From Chitinophaga eiseniae (GTDB taxonomy: Bacteria > Bacteroidota > Bacteroidia > Chitinophagales > Chitinophagaceae), in the NCBI RefSeq assembly GCF_900167135.1, contig NZ_FUWZ01000001.1, positions 806,001-870,000 of the forward strand: a stretch of 64,000 bases of DNA, read 5' to 3'. Made by a program: the position numbers and the translations under genes. The notes under the pieces were generated by a model. It searched no databases. It was not told the origin of the DNA and saw nothing but the letters and a program-made list of their open reading frames with translations. Of this stretch, positions 34,387-41,548 are shown in pieces; within the stretch, counting starts at the first letter, position 1; the number at the start of each line of letters is the position of its first letter.

Positions 34387-34962
34387 ATGGAGTTGCAACA
34401 TCCAGGTGATACTTCGTTACTGGAAAAAGAAGACGTATTAACTTTTGAACAGGCATTTAAAACCCATTTTAAAGGCTTGCATGCCTATGCCTGTACCATA
34501 TTGAAAGATGAAGTGATGGCGGAAGAAATGGTGCAGAATGTATTCTGTAAACTGTGGGAGAAATCAGGAGATATCAAGATCAAACAAACTATCTCCGGGT
34601 ACCTCTACAGGGCGGTATATCACGAAAGCATCAATTACCTGCGGCATCAGAAAGTAAAAGCCACGCATCAGGCACATACCCAGTATCAAATGAGCAATAA
34701 CAGGGATACCGGCAATACGTCCGGGAAAGTGACCATGCGGGAACTGGAGGAAAAGCTGCACAAAGCGCTCCGTGATCTTCCGGAGAAATGCAGGACCATC
34801 TTCCAGTTGAGCCGCTTCGAAGAACTAAAATACCAGGAGATTGCCGATAAGCTTGATATCTCGGTGAAAACGGTGGAGAACCAGATGGGCAAAGCGCTGA
34901 AGCTGCTGCGCCTCAACCTGGTGGACTTTCTTCCCCTGTTGTTAATATTGCTCCACCTCTAA
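34387..34962 (+). CDS. RNA polymerase ECF sigma factor (Bacteroidota FecI-like)
   Basis: A 191-residue sigma-70 family factor. Region 2 spans about residues 15-80 (FEQAFKTHFKGLHAYACTIL, EEMVQNVFCKLWEK, LYRAVYHESINYLR); region 4 spans about 120-172 with LHKALRDLPEKCRTIFQLSR and the helix-turn-helix EIADKLDISVKTVENQMGKA. The last residues (VDFLPLLLILLHL) are hydrophobic. The ATG at 34387 is chosen because an earlier GTG (34318) lies within the promoter motif. FecR follows after 10 bases. Confidence 0.93.
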   Translation: MELQHPGDTSLLEKEDVLTFEQAFKTHFKGLHAYACTILKDEVMAEEMVQNVFCKLWEKSGDIKIKQTISGYLYRAVYHESINYLRHQKVKATHQAHTQYQMSNNRDTGNTSGKVTMRELEEKLHKALRDLPEKCRTIFQLSRFEELKYQEIADKLDISVKTVENQMGKALKLLRLNLVDFLPLLLILLHL

Positions 34963-34972
34963 ACCTTCTACC

Positions 34973-35953
34973 GTGAAAAAGCAAACTGACCATATAAACG
35001 ACGATCTGCTGGTAAAATTCATGTTAGGCATCACCACGCCGGCAGAACAGCATTCCGTGGAGGCATGGATGGCTGCCGATAGCGCCAATGCCAAATACTA
35101 TGAACATTTCCGGCTCATCTGGGATGAAAGTAAAAAGCTGGCGGCCGTTAGCACTGTTAACGAAGACGACGCCTGGAAACGCTTCCAGCAACGGGTAAGT
35201 ACCAACGAAAACAGCGGAGGCGCCCGCATTATCAAAACCGACTTCTCCACCTGGCGCCGGAACCTCGCCATCGCAGCCACTTTGCTGGTACTGCTGGGCG
35301 CTGCCGGATTCTGGTTCATGAAAGCATCCCGGCCACAGCATACCGTTTACGCCAGTAATGCAGTCAGACTGGATACTTTGCCAGACGGCTCTTTTGTGAC
35401 GCTGAATAAACAATCTTCTATCAGTTACGCGAACTCCTTTTCCAAAGAAAGACACGTGAAACTGGAAGGTGAGGCCTTCTTCAACGTAGCGCAGGACCCG
35501 GGCCGCCCCTTCGTGATCAAAGTAAACGACGTGACCGTAAAAGTACTCGGTACTTCCTTCAATATCAAAAGTGTCAATGGTAAAACAGAAGTAATCGTGG
35601 AAACAGGCGCGGTAGAGGTAACCAAACAACACCACAGCGTACAGCTGCAGCGCAACGAGAAAGCCATCGTGACAGATAAAGACGACGCACCGGTAAAACA
35701 AAGCAATACCGATGAACTGTATAACTACTACCGCACACAAACATTTGTCTGCAACAATACACCGCTGTGGAAACTGGTAGATATCCTGAATGAAGCGTAT
35801 GGCGTAAACATCGTAATCGCCAATGCCGCCAAACGTGACCTGCCGATCAGCGTTACCTTCAGTAACAGCTCCCTCGACAGCACACTGAAAATTATCGGGC
35901 TTACTTACGGTATCACCGTAGACCAGCATGAAAACAATATTACCCTGAAATAA
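34973..35953 (+). CDS. FecR-type anti-sigma factor
   Basis: A 326-residue inner-membrane regulator that would hold or activate the adjacent sigma factor. The cytosolic N-terminal part (residues 1-90; LLVKFMLGITTPAEQHSVEAW) is followed by one membrane helix (about 97-116). The periplasmic FecR domain has LPDGSFVTLNKQSSISY, RHVKLEGEAFFNVAQDPGRPF and VLGTSFNIKS. The C-terminal STN-like DUF4974 part (residues ~255-326) ends LGLTYGITVDQHENNITLK-like. Third gene starts 14 bases later, so one operon. Confidence 0.94.
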   Translation: MKKQTDHINDDLLVKFMLGITTPAEQHSVEAWMAADSANAKYYEHFRLIWDESKKLAAVSTVNEDDAWKRFQQRVSTNENSGGARIIKTDFSTWRRNLAIAATLLVLLGAAGFWFMKASRPQHTVYASNAVRLDTLPDGSFVTLNKQSSISYANSFSKERHVKLEGEAFFNVAQDPGRPFVIKVNDVTVKVLGTSFNIKSVNGKTEVIVETGAVEVTKQHHSVQLQRNEKAIVTDKDDAPVKQSNTDELYNYYRTQTFVCNNTPLWKLVDILNEAYGVNIVIANAAKRDLPISVTFSNSSLDSTLKIIGLTYGITVDQHENNITLK

Positions 35954-35967
35954 CTGTAGCACAACGT

Positions 35968-37773
35968 ATGTCGTTTAGCAGAATATTGACAATACTAATA
36001 CTGATCACCACTTTCTCACTTTCCGCACAGGCACAGGGCCTGCTGAACAGGACCGTAACGGTGGAAGCCAAAAAACAAAAGTTATCGGAAGTACTGAACA
36101 TCATTTCCAAGCAGGGTAATTTTTTCTTCTCTTATATCAGTAATATTCTTCCGCAGGACAGTCTCGTCAGTATCTCGGTGAAAAATAAAACGGTCCGGCA
36201 AACGTTGGATCAGCTATTGGACGGAGAATATCTCTACAAAGAATCGGGCAACTATATCATCCTCTTCAAAAAATCACCCGGACAAGTTTATTACCAGGTC
36301 ACGGGTTTCGTGACGGACAGTAAAACAGGACAACGGGTACCGAATGCGAGCGTGTACGAACGACAGCAACTTATTTCCACTTTAACCAATAACGAAGGAT
36401 ATTTCAGGCTGCGGTTGCGGGATAAAACCCCTACCGCAGCCATCAGCATTAGTAAAGACCTGTATACCGACACCTCTGTACTGGTACATGCCGGGCAGGA
36501 CCAGGAGCTGGCGGTGAATATTTCTCCCGTGAGCTATCAGCTGCGGGTGGTGGAAATTACCGGCCATAATATGAAGGTGGAAAAAACGTGGTGGGGACGT
36601 ACCGTGCTGTCTTCCCGCCAGAAAATGCAGAGCCTCAACATTGGCGGTTTCTTTGCCGATAAACCCTATCAGGCTTCATTGACACCCGGCCTTGGTTCAC
36701 ACGGAAGAATGAGCGGACAGGTGGTCAACAAGTTCTCCATCAATTTTATCGGCGGTTATGCCGCGGGGGTGGATGGCTTTGAAATGGGCACTGTATTTAA
36801 TATCGTGAAAGGCAATATGCAGCATGTGCAGGTGGGAGGCGTTTTTAACGTGGTAGGAGGAAAAACGAAGGGCGTGCAGATAGCCGGTGTTCACAACCAG
36901 GTGCTGGATTCCGTGCGCGGTGTACAGGTGGCGGGAGTCAGCAATATTGTGGAAGGGAGCACAAATGGCGTACAGATTTCCGGTGTTCTCGATCAGATAC
37001 ATGGTAATATGGAGGGCGTGCAGGCACAGGGCGTACTGGGTATCATACAGGGAGATGCAGACGGCTGGCAGCTATCAGGTGTCGGCAACTATGTTGGCGG
37101 TGAAGTATCAGGCGTTCAGTTGAGCGGGGTATACAACTACGCCGGCCACGATGTTGGCGGCACGCAGCTGTCCACTATCGGGAATATCAGTCATGGTACG
37201 ATGAGAGGGCTGCAGCTCGGCACCATTTTCAACTATGCCAGGCATCTCAAAGGAGTGCAGATAGGATTGGTGAATATTGCGGATACTTCTTCCGGTTATA
37301 CCATCGGTCTTGTTAATATCGTAAAACATGGTTATCACAAACTGTCTGTATATACCAATGAGGTGGTGAACTACAACGTGGCGTGGAAGACGGGCAGCAG
37401 CAAGTTATACAGCATCTTGCTCGCCGGTCTCAATGTGGGCGATAACAAAATATATACCGTGGGATATGGTATCGGCAAGGAGTTTAATTTTAACAAACGC
37501 CTTTTCCTCGCGGCTGAAATCACCGGCCAGAGCCTGTATACCGGTAACAACAAAGATTCCCAGCTGTACAGGGTACAACCTTTGCTGAACTTCCGGATCT
37601 CAGACAAAATTTCCATTTTCGCCGGTCCGGCCATGTCGTTTCACTTATATGAAGAATGGGACCCCAAACCCGGTTATATGTCTGAGCTTCCGGGCTCCGG
37701 CTATCATCCTTTCACATTGGGAGATGCGGGCCGCGGCTGGGTAGGCTGGCAGGCGGGCATCAGCATTTTCTGA
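35968..37773 (+). CDS. STN-domain surface protein with 16-residue repeats in place of a TonB barrel
   Basis: A 601-residue exported protein (signal ending TTFSLSAQAQG). Residues ~30-102 are an STN domain (VTVEAKKQKLSEVLNII, KTVRQTLDQLL), residues ~109-190 a carboxypeptidase-regulatory-like domain (VTGFVTDSKTGQRVPNASV). No plug and no large TonB-dependent barrel follow. Instead residues ~287-455 hold about ten tandem 16-residue repeats such as VQVAGVSNIVEGSTNG and VQLSGVYNYAGHDVGG, resembling the LA_2272-type surface repeat. The C-terminal ~120 residues are strand-rich and end in Phe, as outer-membrane proteins do. It takes the receptor place after sigma and FecR. Confidence 0.88.
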   Translation: MSFSRILTILILITTFSLSAQAQGLLNRTVTVEAKKQKLSEVLNIISKQGNFFFSYISNILPQDSLVSISVKNKTVRQTLDQLLDGEYLYKESGNYIILFKKSPGQVYYQVTGFVTDSKTGQRVPNASVYERQQLISTLTNNEGYFRLRLRDKTPTAAISISKDLYTDTSVLVHAGQDQELAVNISPVSYQLRVVEITGHNMKVEKTWWGRTVLSSRQKMQSLNIGGFFADKPYQASLTPGLGSHGRMSGQVVNKFSINFIGGYAAGVDGFEMGTVFNIVKGNMQHVQVGGVFNVVGGKTKGVQIAGVHNQVLDSVRGVQVAGVSNIVEGSTNGVQISGVLDQIHGNMEGVQAQGVLGIIQGDADGWQLSGVGNYVGGEVSGVQLSGVYNYAGHDVGGTQLSTIGNISHGTMRGLQLGTIFNYARHLKGVQIGLVNIADTSSGYTIGLVNIVKHGYHKLSVYTNEVVNYNVAWKTGSSKLYSILLAGLNVGDNKIYTVGYGIGKEFNFNKRLFLAAEITGQSLYTGNNKDSQLYRVQPLLNFRISDKISIFAGPAMSFHLYEEWDPKPGYMSELPGSGYHPFTLGDAGRGWVGWQAGISIF

Positions 37774-37784
37774 TTTTTATTTGT

Positions 37785-37820
37785 CGCTGCATAGGGGTAG
37801 TTGTTTATTGACGTGTCGTT
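37785..37820 (+). promoter_or_regulatory. Putative ECF-sigma promoter before the second repeat gene
   Basis: CGCT, one base, CATAGGGGTA (37790-37799), then GTGTCGT (37813-37819), identical in pieces and spacing to the element before the sigma gene. It lies 28 bases before the ATG at 37848, an ideal promoter position. Confidence 0.65.
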
Positions 37821-37847
37821 AATCAGTACGCATTAATACACACTGAT

Positions 37848-38984
37848 ATGAAAATAACTACCTTGACCAGAATGATCGTTTTATCCCTACTGACCGTTAA
37901 CAGTTTTACTATAAAAGTATCGGGACAGTCGAATGCCAGACCGGCCCATGTGGGGATCGTTTATCCGCTTAGTACCAACGGCACACAGGCTGCCAGCTAT
38001 GTCAATCATTTTTCACTGCACGTTATCGCGGGTCTTTCCAAAGGAGAAACCGGCGCAGCGATCGCAGGTGTTTCCAATATTATCAAAGAAAGCAACAGCG
38101 GCGCTGCCATCGCCGGTTTTTCCAATCATATCGGTAACCTTACAAGAGGCGCCAGTATTTCAGGGTTTATGAACATGGTGCGGCAAGACGCGCATGGTAT
38201 CATGGTGACGGGCTTCATGAACCAGGCCGGTAAGCTGCAGGGATATCAATTGGCCGGCTTTGCCAACATCGCGCAGAAAAGCGATGGCAACAGCGGACAG
38301 ATATCCGGTTTCATGAACCTTACCGACAGCGTGAGCGTGGCTGTTACGGGCTTTTTAAACAGCCATCGCTCCGCAAAGGTACAGGTAGCGGGTTTCATCA
38401 ACCAGGCCAAAGACGCTAATTCACAGATCGCCGGCTTCATGAACGTGGCTAAAAAAGTGAAAGGTGTGCAGGTAGCAGGTTTCCTGAACATTGCCGACAG
38501 CAGTGATTATTCGATTGCCCTGATCAACATCGTGAAAAATGGTGAAAGACAAATCAGCCTGAGCGTGGATGAAATGTCCAATACGGTCCTCTCCTTCAAA
38601 TCCGGCGGACGCGTGTTATACGGTATTGTGGGCGTCGGCTACAATTTCAAAGGTGACAGCGCCACCCGCTACGTACTTCAAGGTGGTATCGGTGCACACC
38701 TGTTTATCAATTCCCATTTCCGGATTAATATGGAAGCCACCCATACCACTAATACCGACTTCCATAGAGCAGTGTACAATAAAAGCTCCTTTGGCGCTTT
38801 CCCGGCCTACCGGTTTGGCAACAATATAGAAGTGTTTGCGGGTCCTACCTTTAACTGGGTCAATACCAAAGAAGGTGTGGGTGAAGACCTGGCGCCATAC
38901 TATATCTGGTCTAAACATCGCCGGAACGATAAGTTTGACGGTGCTTACATCGGGGGAACAGTCGGTGTGCAGGTTAGATTATAA
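37848..38984 (+). CDS. Surface repeat protein, paralogue of the preceding gene without STN
   Basis: A 378-residue exported protein with a signal peptide (about residues 1-27). Residues ~60-235 hold about ten tandem repeats of 13-18 residues such as AAIAGFSNHIGNLTRG, ASISGFMNMVRQDAHG and VQVAGFLNIADSSD, with consensus hQhxGFxNhh. The last repeat passes into YSIALINIVKNGERQISLSV, matching the preceding protein's YTIGLVNIVKHGYHKLSV. The C-terminal ~120 residues look like outer-membrane strands (IEVFAGPTFNWV, YIGGTVGVQVRL). It lacks the STN and carboxypeptidase-like domains. Own ECF-type promoter; function unknown. Confidence 0.85.
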   Translation: MKITTLTRMIVLSLLTVNSFTIKVSGQSNARPAHVGIVYPLSTNGTQAASYVNHFSLHVIAGLSKGETGAAIAGVSNIIKESNSGAAIAGFSNHIGNLTRGASISGFMNMVRQDAHGIMVTGFMNQAGKLQGYQLAGFANIAQKSDGNSGQISGFMNLTDSVSVAVTGFLNSHRSAKVQVAGFINQAKDANSQIAGFMNVAKKVKGVQVAGFLNIADSSDYSIALINIVKNGERQISLSVDEMSNTVLSFKSGGRVLYGIVGVGYNFKGDSATRYVLQGGIGAHLFINSHFRINMEATHTTNTDFHRAVYNKSSFGAFPAYRFGNNIEVFAGPTFNWVNTKEGVGEDLAPYYIWSKHRRNDKFDGAYIGGTVGVQVRL

Positions 38985-39008
38985 TCACTTGCCTGTGTTT
39001 AAAAACAG

Positions 39009-39042
39009 AAAGGGAGCGGCACGACACGCTCCCTTTATTTTT
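39009..39042. terminator. Bidirectional terminator
   Basis: AAAGGGAGCG pairs with CGCTCCCTTT around an 8-nt loop, with A and T tracts on both sides, between convergent genes. Confidence 0.88.
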
Positions 39043-39057
39043 ATATAACCGTGTACG

Positions 39058-39924
39058 TTAGTGTTTGGGAGAGAAGCGCAGCACATTGCCTTCCATCATC
39101 GCCGGAGTAATCACATCTCCCTGTTTGCTGAGCGTAAAATCAGCCGGGCCGGAGATCGGCTCTTTATTGACGGTAGTGGTTTTACCGGTTTTGAGATCTA
39201 CTTCCACTACTACGCCTTTTTTTTCAAATGCCACCCAGTCGGACACCAGCAGCGTGTTGTGTTTGGTGAGGGCGATGCCGTCGTAGTAGCCGGTACGGTC
39301 TGTGAGGCGGACGAATTTTTTATCCTTCTGCGTCAGGTCCACATAGCCGATTTCACCGTTGGGCGTGCCAGCTGCGCCAAAGCCGCATACGTAGAGGCGT
39401 TGCCGTTTGCCGTCGTAGATCACGCCGTTGGCGCCTTTTACCGGGTTGTCAAATGCCAGTTCTTCATAGCGGGGCTGTGCGCCCAGATGCACGATATACA
39501 CTTTGTTGATATCTGTGGCGGAGACAAATACGGTGGAATCGTTCATCGGTGCGATATCATTGAGCAGCACGCTGCCGGTGGCTGCCATATCGAGGGTGAA
39601 CACCTGCTTGCCGGCAGACAGATCGAAGCCTTTTATTTTATCCACGTCCGGTGTGTACAGGATGTTATGCAGTACCCAGGTGCCTTTAGGAGAATCCAGG
39701 CCGCTGGCAAAGATGCTAATGTCGCCCTTACTGTTCATTTTATAAAGGATGCCGTCGCCGTCTTTTTTGGTGGGATCGCCGCCGGTATCGGAAATGTAAT
39801 AGTCACTACCTTGGATGTATACACTTTCCGGTGCTTTCATGGGGGTGCGATTGAGTTGTTGCATCTGACCAAAGCCTGTACTGGCTGCTGTCAGCAGGGG
39901 AATCAGCAAATAAATTGTTTTCAT
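39058..39924 (-). CDS. Exported SMP-30-like beta-propeller protein
   Basis: A 288-residue protein with a signal peptide (YLLIPLLTAASTGFG). The body is propeller-like: APESVYIQGSDYYISDTGG, GILYKMNSKGDISIFASGLDSPKG, LNDIAPMNDSTVFVSATDINKVY, ANGVIYDGKRQRLYVCGFG, ISGPADFTLSKQGDVITPAM. These resemble SMP-30/gluconolactonase blades, but the catalytic pattern is less clear than in the 31.9-kb homologue. Periplasmic or secreted, function unknown. An AraC regulator gene lies just upstream on the same strand. Confidence 0.75.
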   Translation of the reverse strand: MKTIYLLIPLLTAASTGFGQMQQLNRTPMKAPESVYIQGSDYYISDTGGDPTKKDGDGILYKMNSKGDISIFASGLDSPKGTWVLHNILYTPDVDKIKGFDLSAGKQVFTLDMAATGSVLLNDIAPMNDSTVFVSATDINKVYIVHLGAQPRYEELAFDNPVKGANGVIYDGKRQRLYVCGFGAAGTPNGEIGYVDLTQKDKKFVRLTDRTGYYDGIALTKHNTLLVSDWVAFEKKGVVVEVDLKTGKTTTVNKEPISGPADFTLSKQGDVITPAMMEGNVLRFSPKH

Positions 39925-39942
39925 GATGTTGATGGTTTATGG

Positions 39943-39950
39943 CAAAGATA
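39943..39950 (-). promoter_or_regulatory. -7 promoter element before the exported propeller gene
   Basis: TATCTTTG on the minus strand matches TAnnTTTG, 18 bases before the ATG at 39924 and after the AraC gene, so the propeller gene may be transcribed on its own. Confidence 0.45.
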
Positions 39951-39985
39951 GTGTTGGCAGGGAGCAGCGGAATAACAGAAAGCGT

Positions 39986-40852
39986 TCAGAAAATAGCAAT
40001 TTTAGCCCGTTGCGCATTTTTAGGCGTGTCGCCGTAACGGCTTTTGTATTGTTTAATGAAGTAGGACGTGCTTTCAAATCCGCAGTCATCAGCTACTTCA
40101 TTGACATTTTTAGGCGTATGGCGCAGCAGGTAGTCCGCATGTTTGAGGCGTTCGTCGTTGATCCATTTTTTGGGTGGAGCGTTATATATTTTGGCAAACT
40201 CCCTTTTGAAGGCAGAGAGACTTAACCCACATAGGGCCGCGTATTCCTGCAGGGACAATGGTTTGAGCAGATGTTCCCGGATAGTGAGCGTGAGATTTTC
40301 TGTACTGGTGTCGAACATATGATGCAGGAACGCCAGTACCTGTGCGCGATGCGGGCCGGAAAGCAGCAGCAGGAACACCTCCTGTATTTTCAGTTCCAGC
40401 AGTTTGCAGGTGTTGTCATTGGCGCGCTGCATGTAGTCGATGATACTGTTGCGGACATTGATGAGCTGTGCAGAGCAGGGCAACACCATGGGGATATTTG
40501 TACGCGCTTTTTTAATGTCTTCCATCTCTTCCAGGAAGGAGCGCAGGATGTGGTCATCCACGCAAAGCATCAGTCCCTGAAAGGTCCTGTCTTCTTCCGG
40601 CAGCAGTGCCGACATAAAATAGGTACCTCTTTTCAGAAGTATGAGATCACCAGCGGCAGCCACTATCTCCTCATCGGGAAGATGGATGTGTTTACTGCCG
40701 GAAATAATGAATACGAGGGTGTTTTCAGTGAGGAATCCTTCTGCTTTGGCCTGGTGCTCCACCAGTTTGAACCATGCCAGTGCGGATTTTCCGGCGCGGT
40801 TGATGTGCATGCCGGGATAGCTGCCGAATTCCTGCGGTAAGCGATATAACAT
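39986..40852 (-). CDS. AraC-family transcriptional regulator
   Basis: A 288-residue DNA-binding regulator. The C-terminal ~100 residues hold two helix-turn-helix units: PLSLQEYAALCGLSLSAFKR and VNEVADDCGFESTSYFIKQY, followed by KSRYGDTPKNAQ, the AraC signature. The N-terminal part (residues 1-170) is cupin-like (GDLILLKRGTYFMSALLPEED) and would sense an unknown ligand. It lies 61 bases upstream of the exported propeller gene and divergent from a small lipoprotein; either may be its target. Confidence 0.9.
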   Translation of the reverse strand: MLYRLPQEFGSYPGMHINRAGKSALAWFKLVEHQAKAEGFLTENTLVFIISGSKHIHLPDEEIVAAAGDLILLKRGTYFMSALLPEEDRTFQGLMLCVDDHILRSFLEEMEDIKKARTNIPMVLPCSAQLINVRNSIIDYMQRANDNTCKLLELKIQEVFLLLLSGPHRAQVLAFLHHMFDTSTENLTLTIREHLLKPLSLQEYAALCGLSLSAFKREFAKIYNAPPKKWINDERLKHADYLLRHTPKNVNEVADDCGFESTSYFIKQYKSRYGDTPKNAQRAKIAIF

Positions 40853-40963
40853 AACGCGCAGATTAGTAAGATAAATGTTTTTACAAATATCAGGATTTCT
40901 TCATTTGTAGGAAGTAATATTTATGGCATTGTATTTGGTTAATCCATACCAAACACCTTGTAT

Positions 40964-41374
40964 ATGAAAACATGGCTATACTTACCACTTCTGTTGCTGG
41001 CTGTAGTATTTTCCAGCTGTACCAAAAACTATAATGAGGTTATCCCCAACAAGACAATTTTTTATGACGTGTCTACCACGACATGGAAGTTGGATAATCA
41101 GGGCGTTTATTACGTGCAGTTCGACGTACCGGAACTGGACCAGAATTCCAGCCAGCTGGATGGCGTGGTCGTTTCTGTTGCGCGTCAGCAGAACGGCGGA
41201 TACAACCTCTTTGAGCTGTTACCGGAAGTATTCAACAATGAATACTATAATGTGATACACCAGGCTGGAACGCTGTTGGTGGAGCTGCGTGGGCCTAACG
41301 GTACGCAGGCACAGAAACCGACGGTGAACATGCGTTTTAAAATCGTGATCATCCCGGCTAACAACGCTTCCTAA
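40964..41374 (+). CDS. Small lipoprotein, unknown
   Basis: A 136-residue protein with a lipoprotein signal (LLLLAVVFSSC), so lipid-anchored. The mature part is strand-rich with no family recognised (WKLDNQGVYYVQFDVPELD, VVVSVARQQNGGYNLFELLP, VNMRFKIVIIPA). The ATG at 40964 is preferred to the TTG at 40958. It is divergent from the AraC gene and followed by a strong terminator. Confidence 0.75.
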   Translation: MKTWLYLPLLLLAVVFSSCTKNYNEVIPNKTIFYDVSTTTWKLDNQGVYYVQFDVPELDQNSSQLDGVVVSVARQQNGGYNLFELLPEVFNNEYYNVIHQAGTLLVELRGPNGTQAQKPTVNMRFKIVIIPANNAS

Positions 41375-41397
41375 ACTCCTTTTAGTGAATATAAAGC

Positions 41398-41431
41398 AAA
41401 AAGCTTCCGCAGCGACGCGGAAGCTTTTTTT
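41398..41431 (+). terminator. Terminator of the small lipoprotein gene
   Basis: AAGCTTCCGC pairs with GCGGAAGCTT around AGCGAC, followed by seven T. Confidence 0.9.
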
Positions 41432-41548
41432 ATTGTCTTTATGTGACCATTCTTCCCAGTTAATTGTGACATAACATACTTTTTGTTATTTTAAGCCGCT
41501 TAAAGCAACCCTGTTGGATGCTTACAGCTGAACAATAAAAAGTATTTC

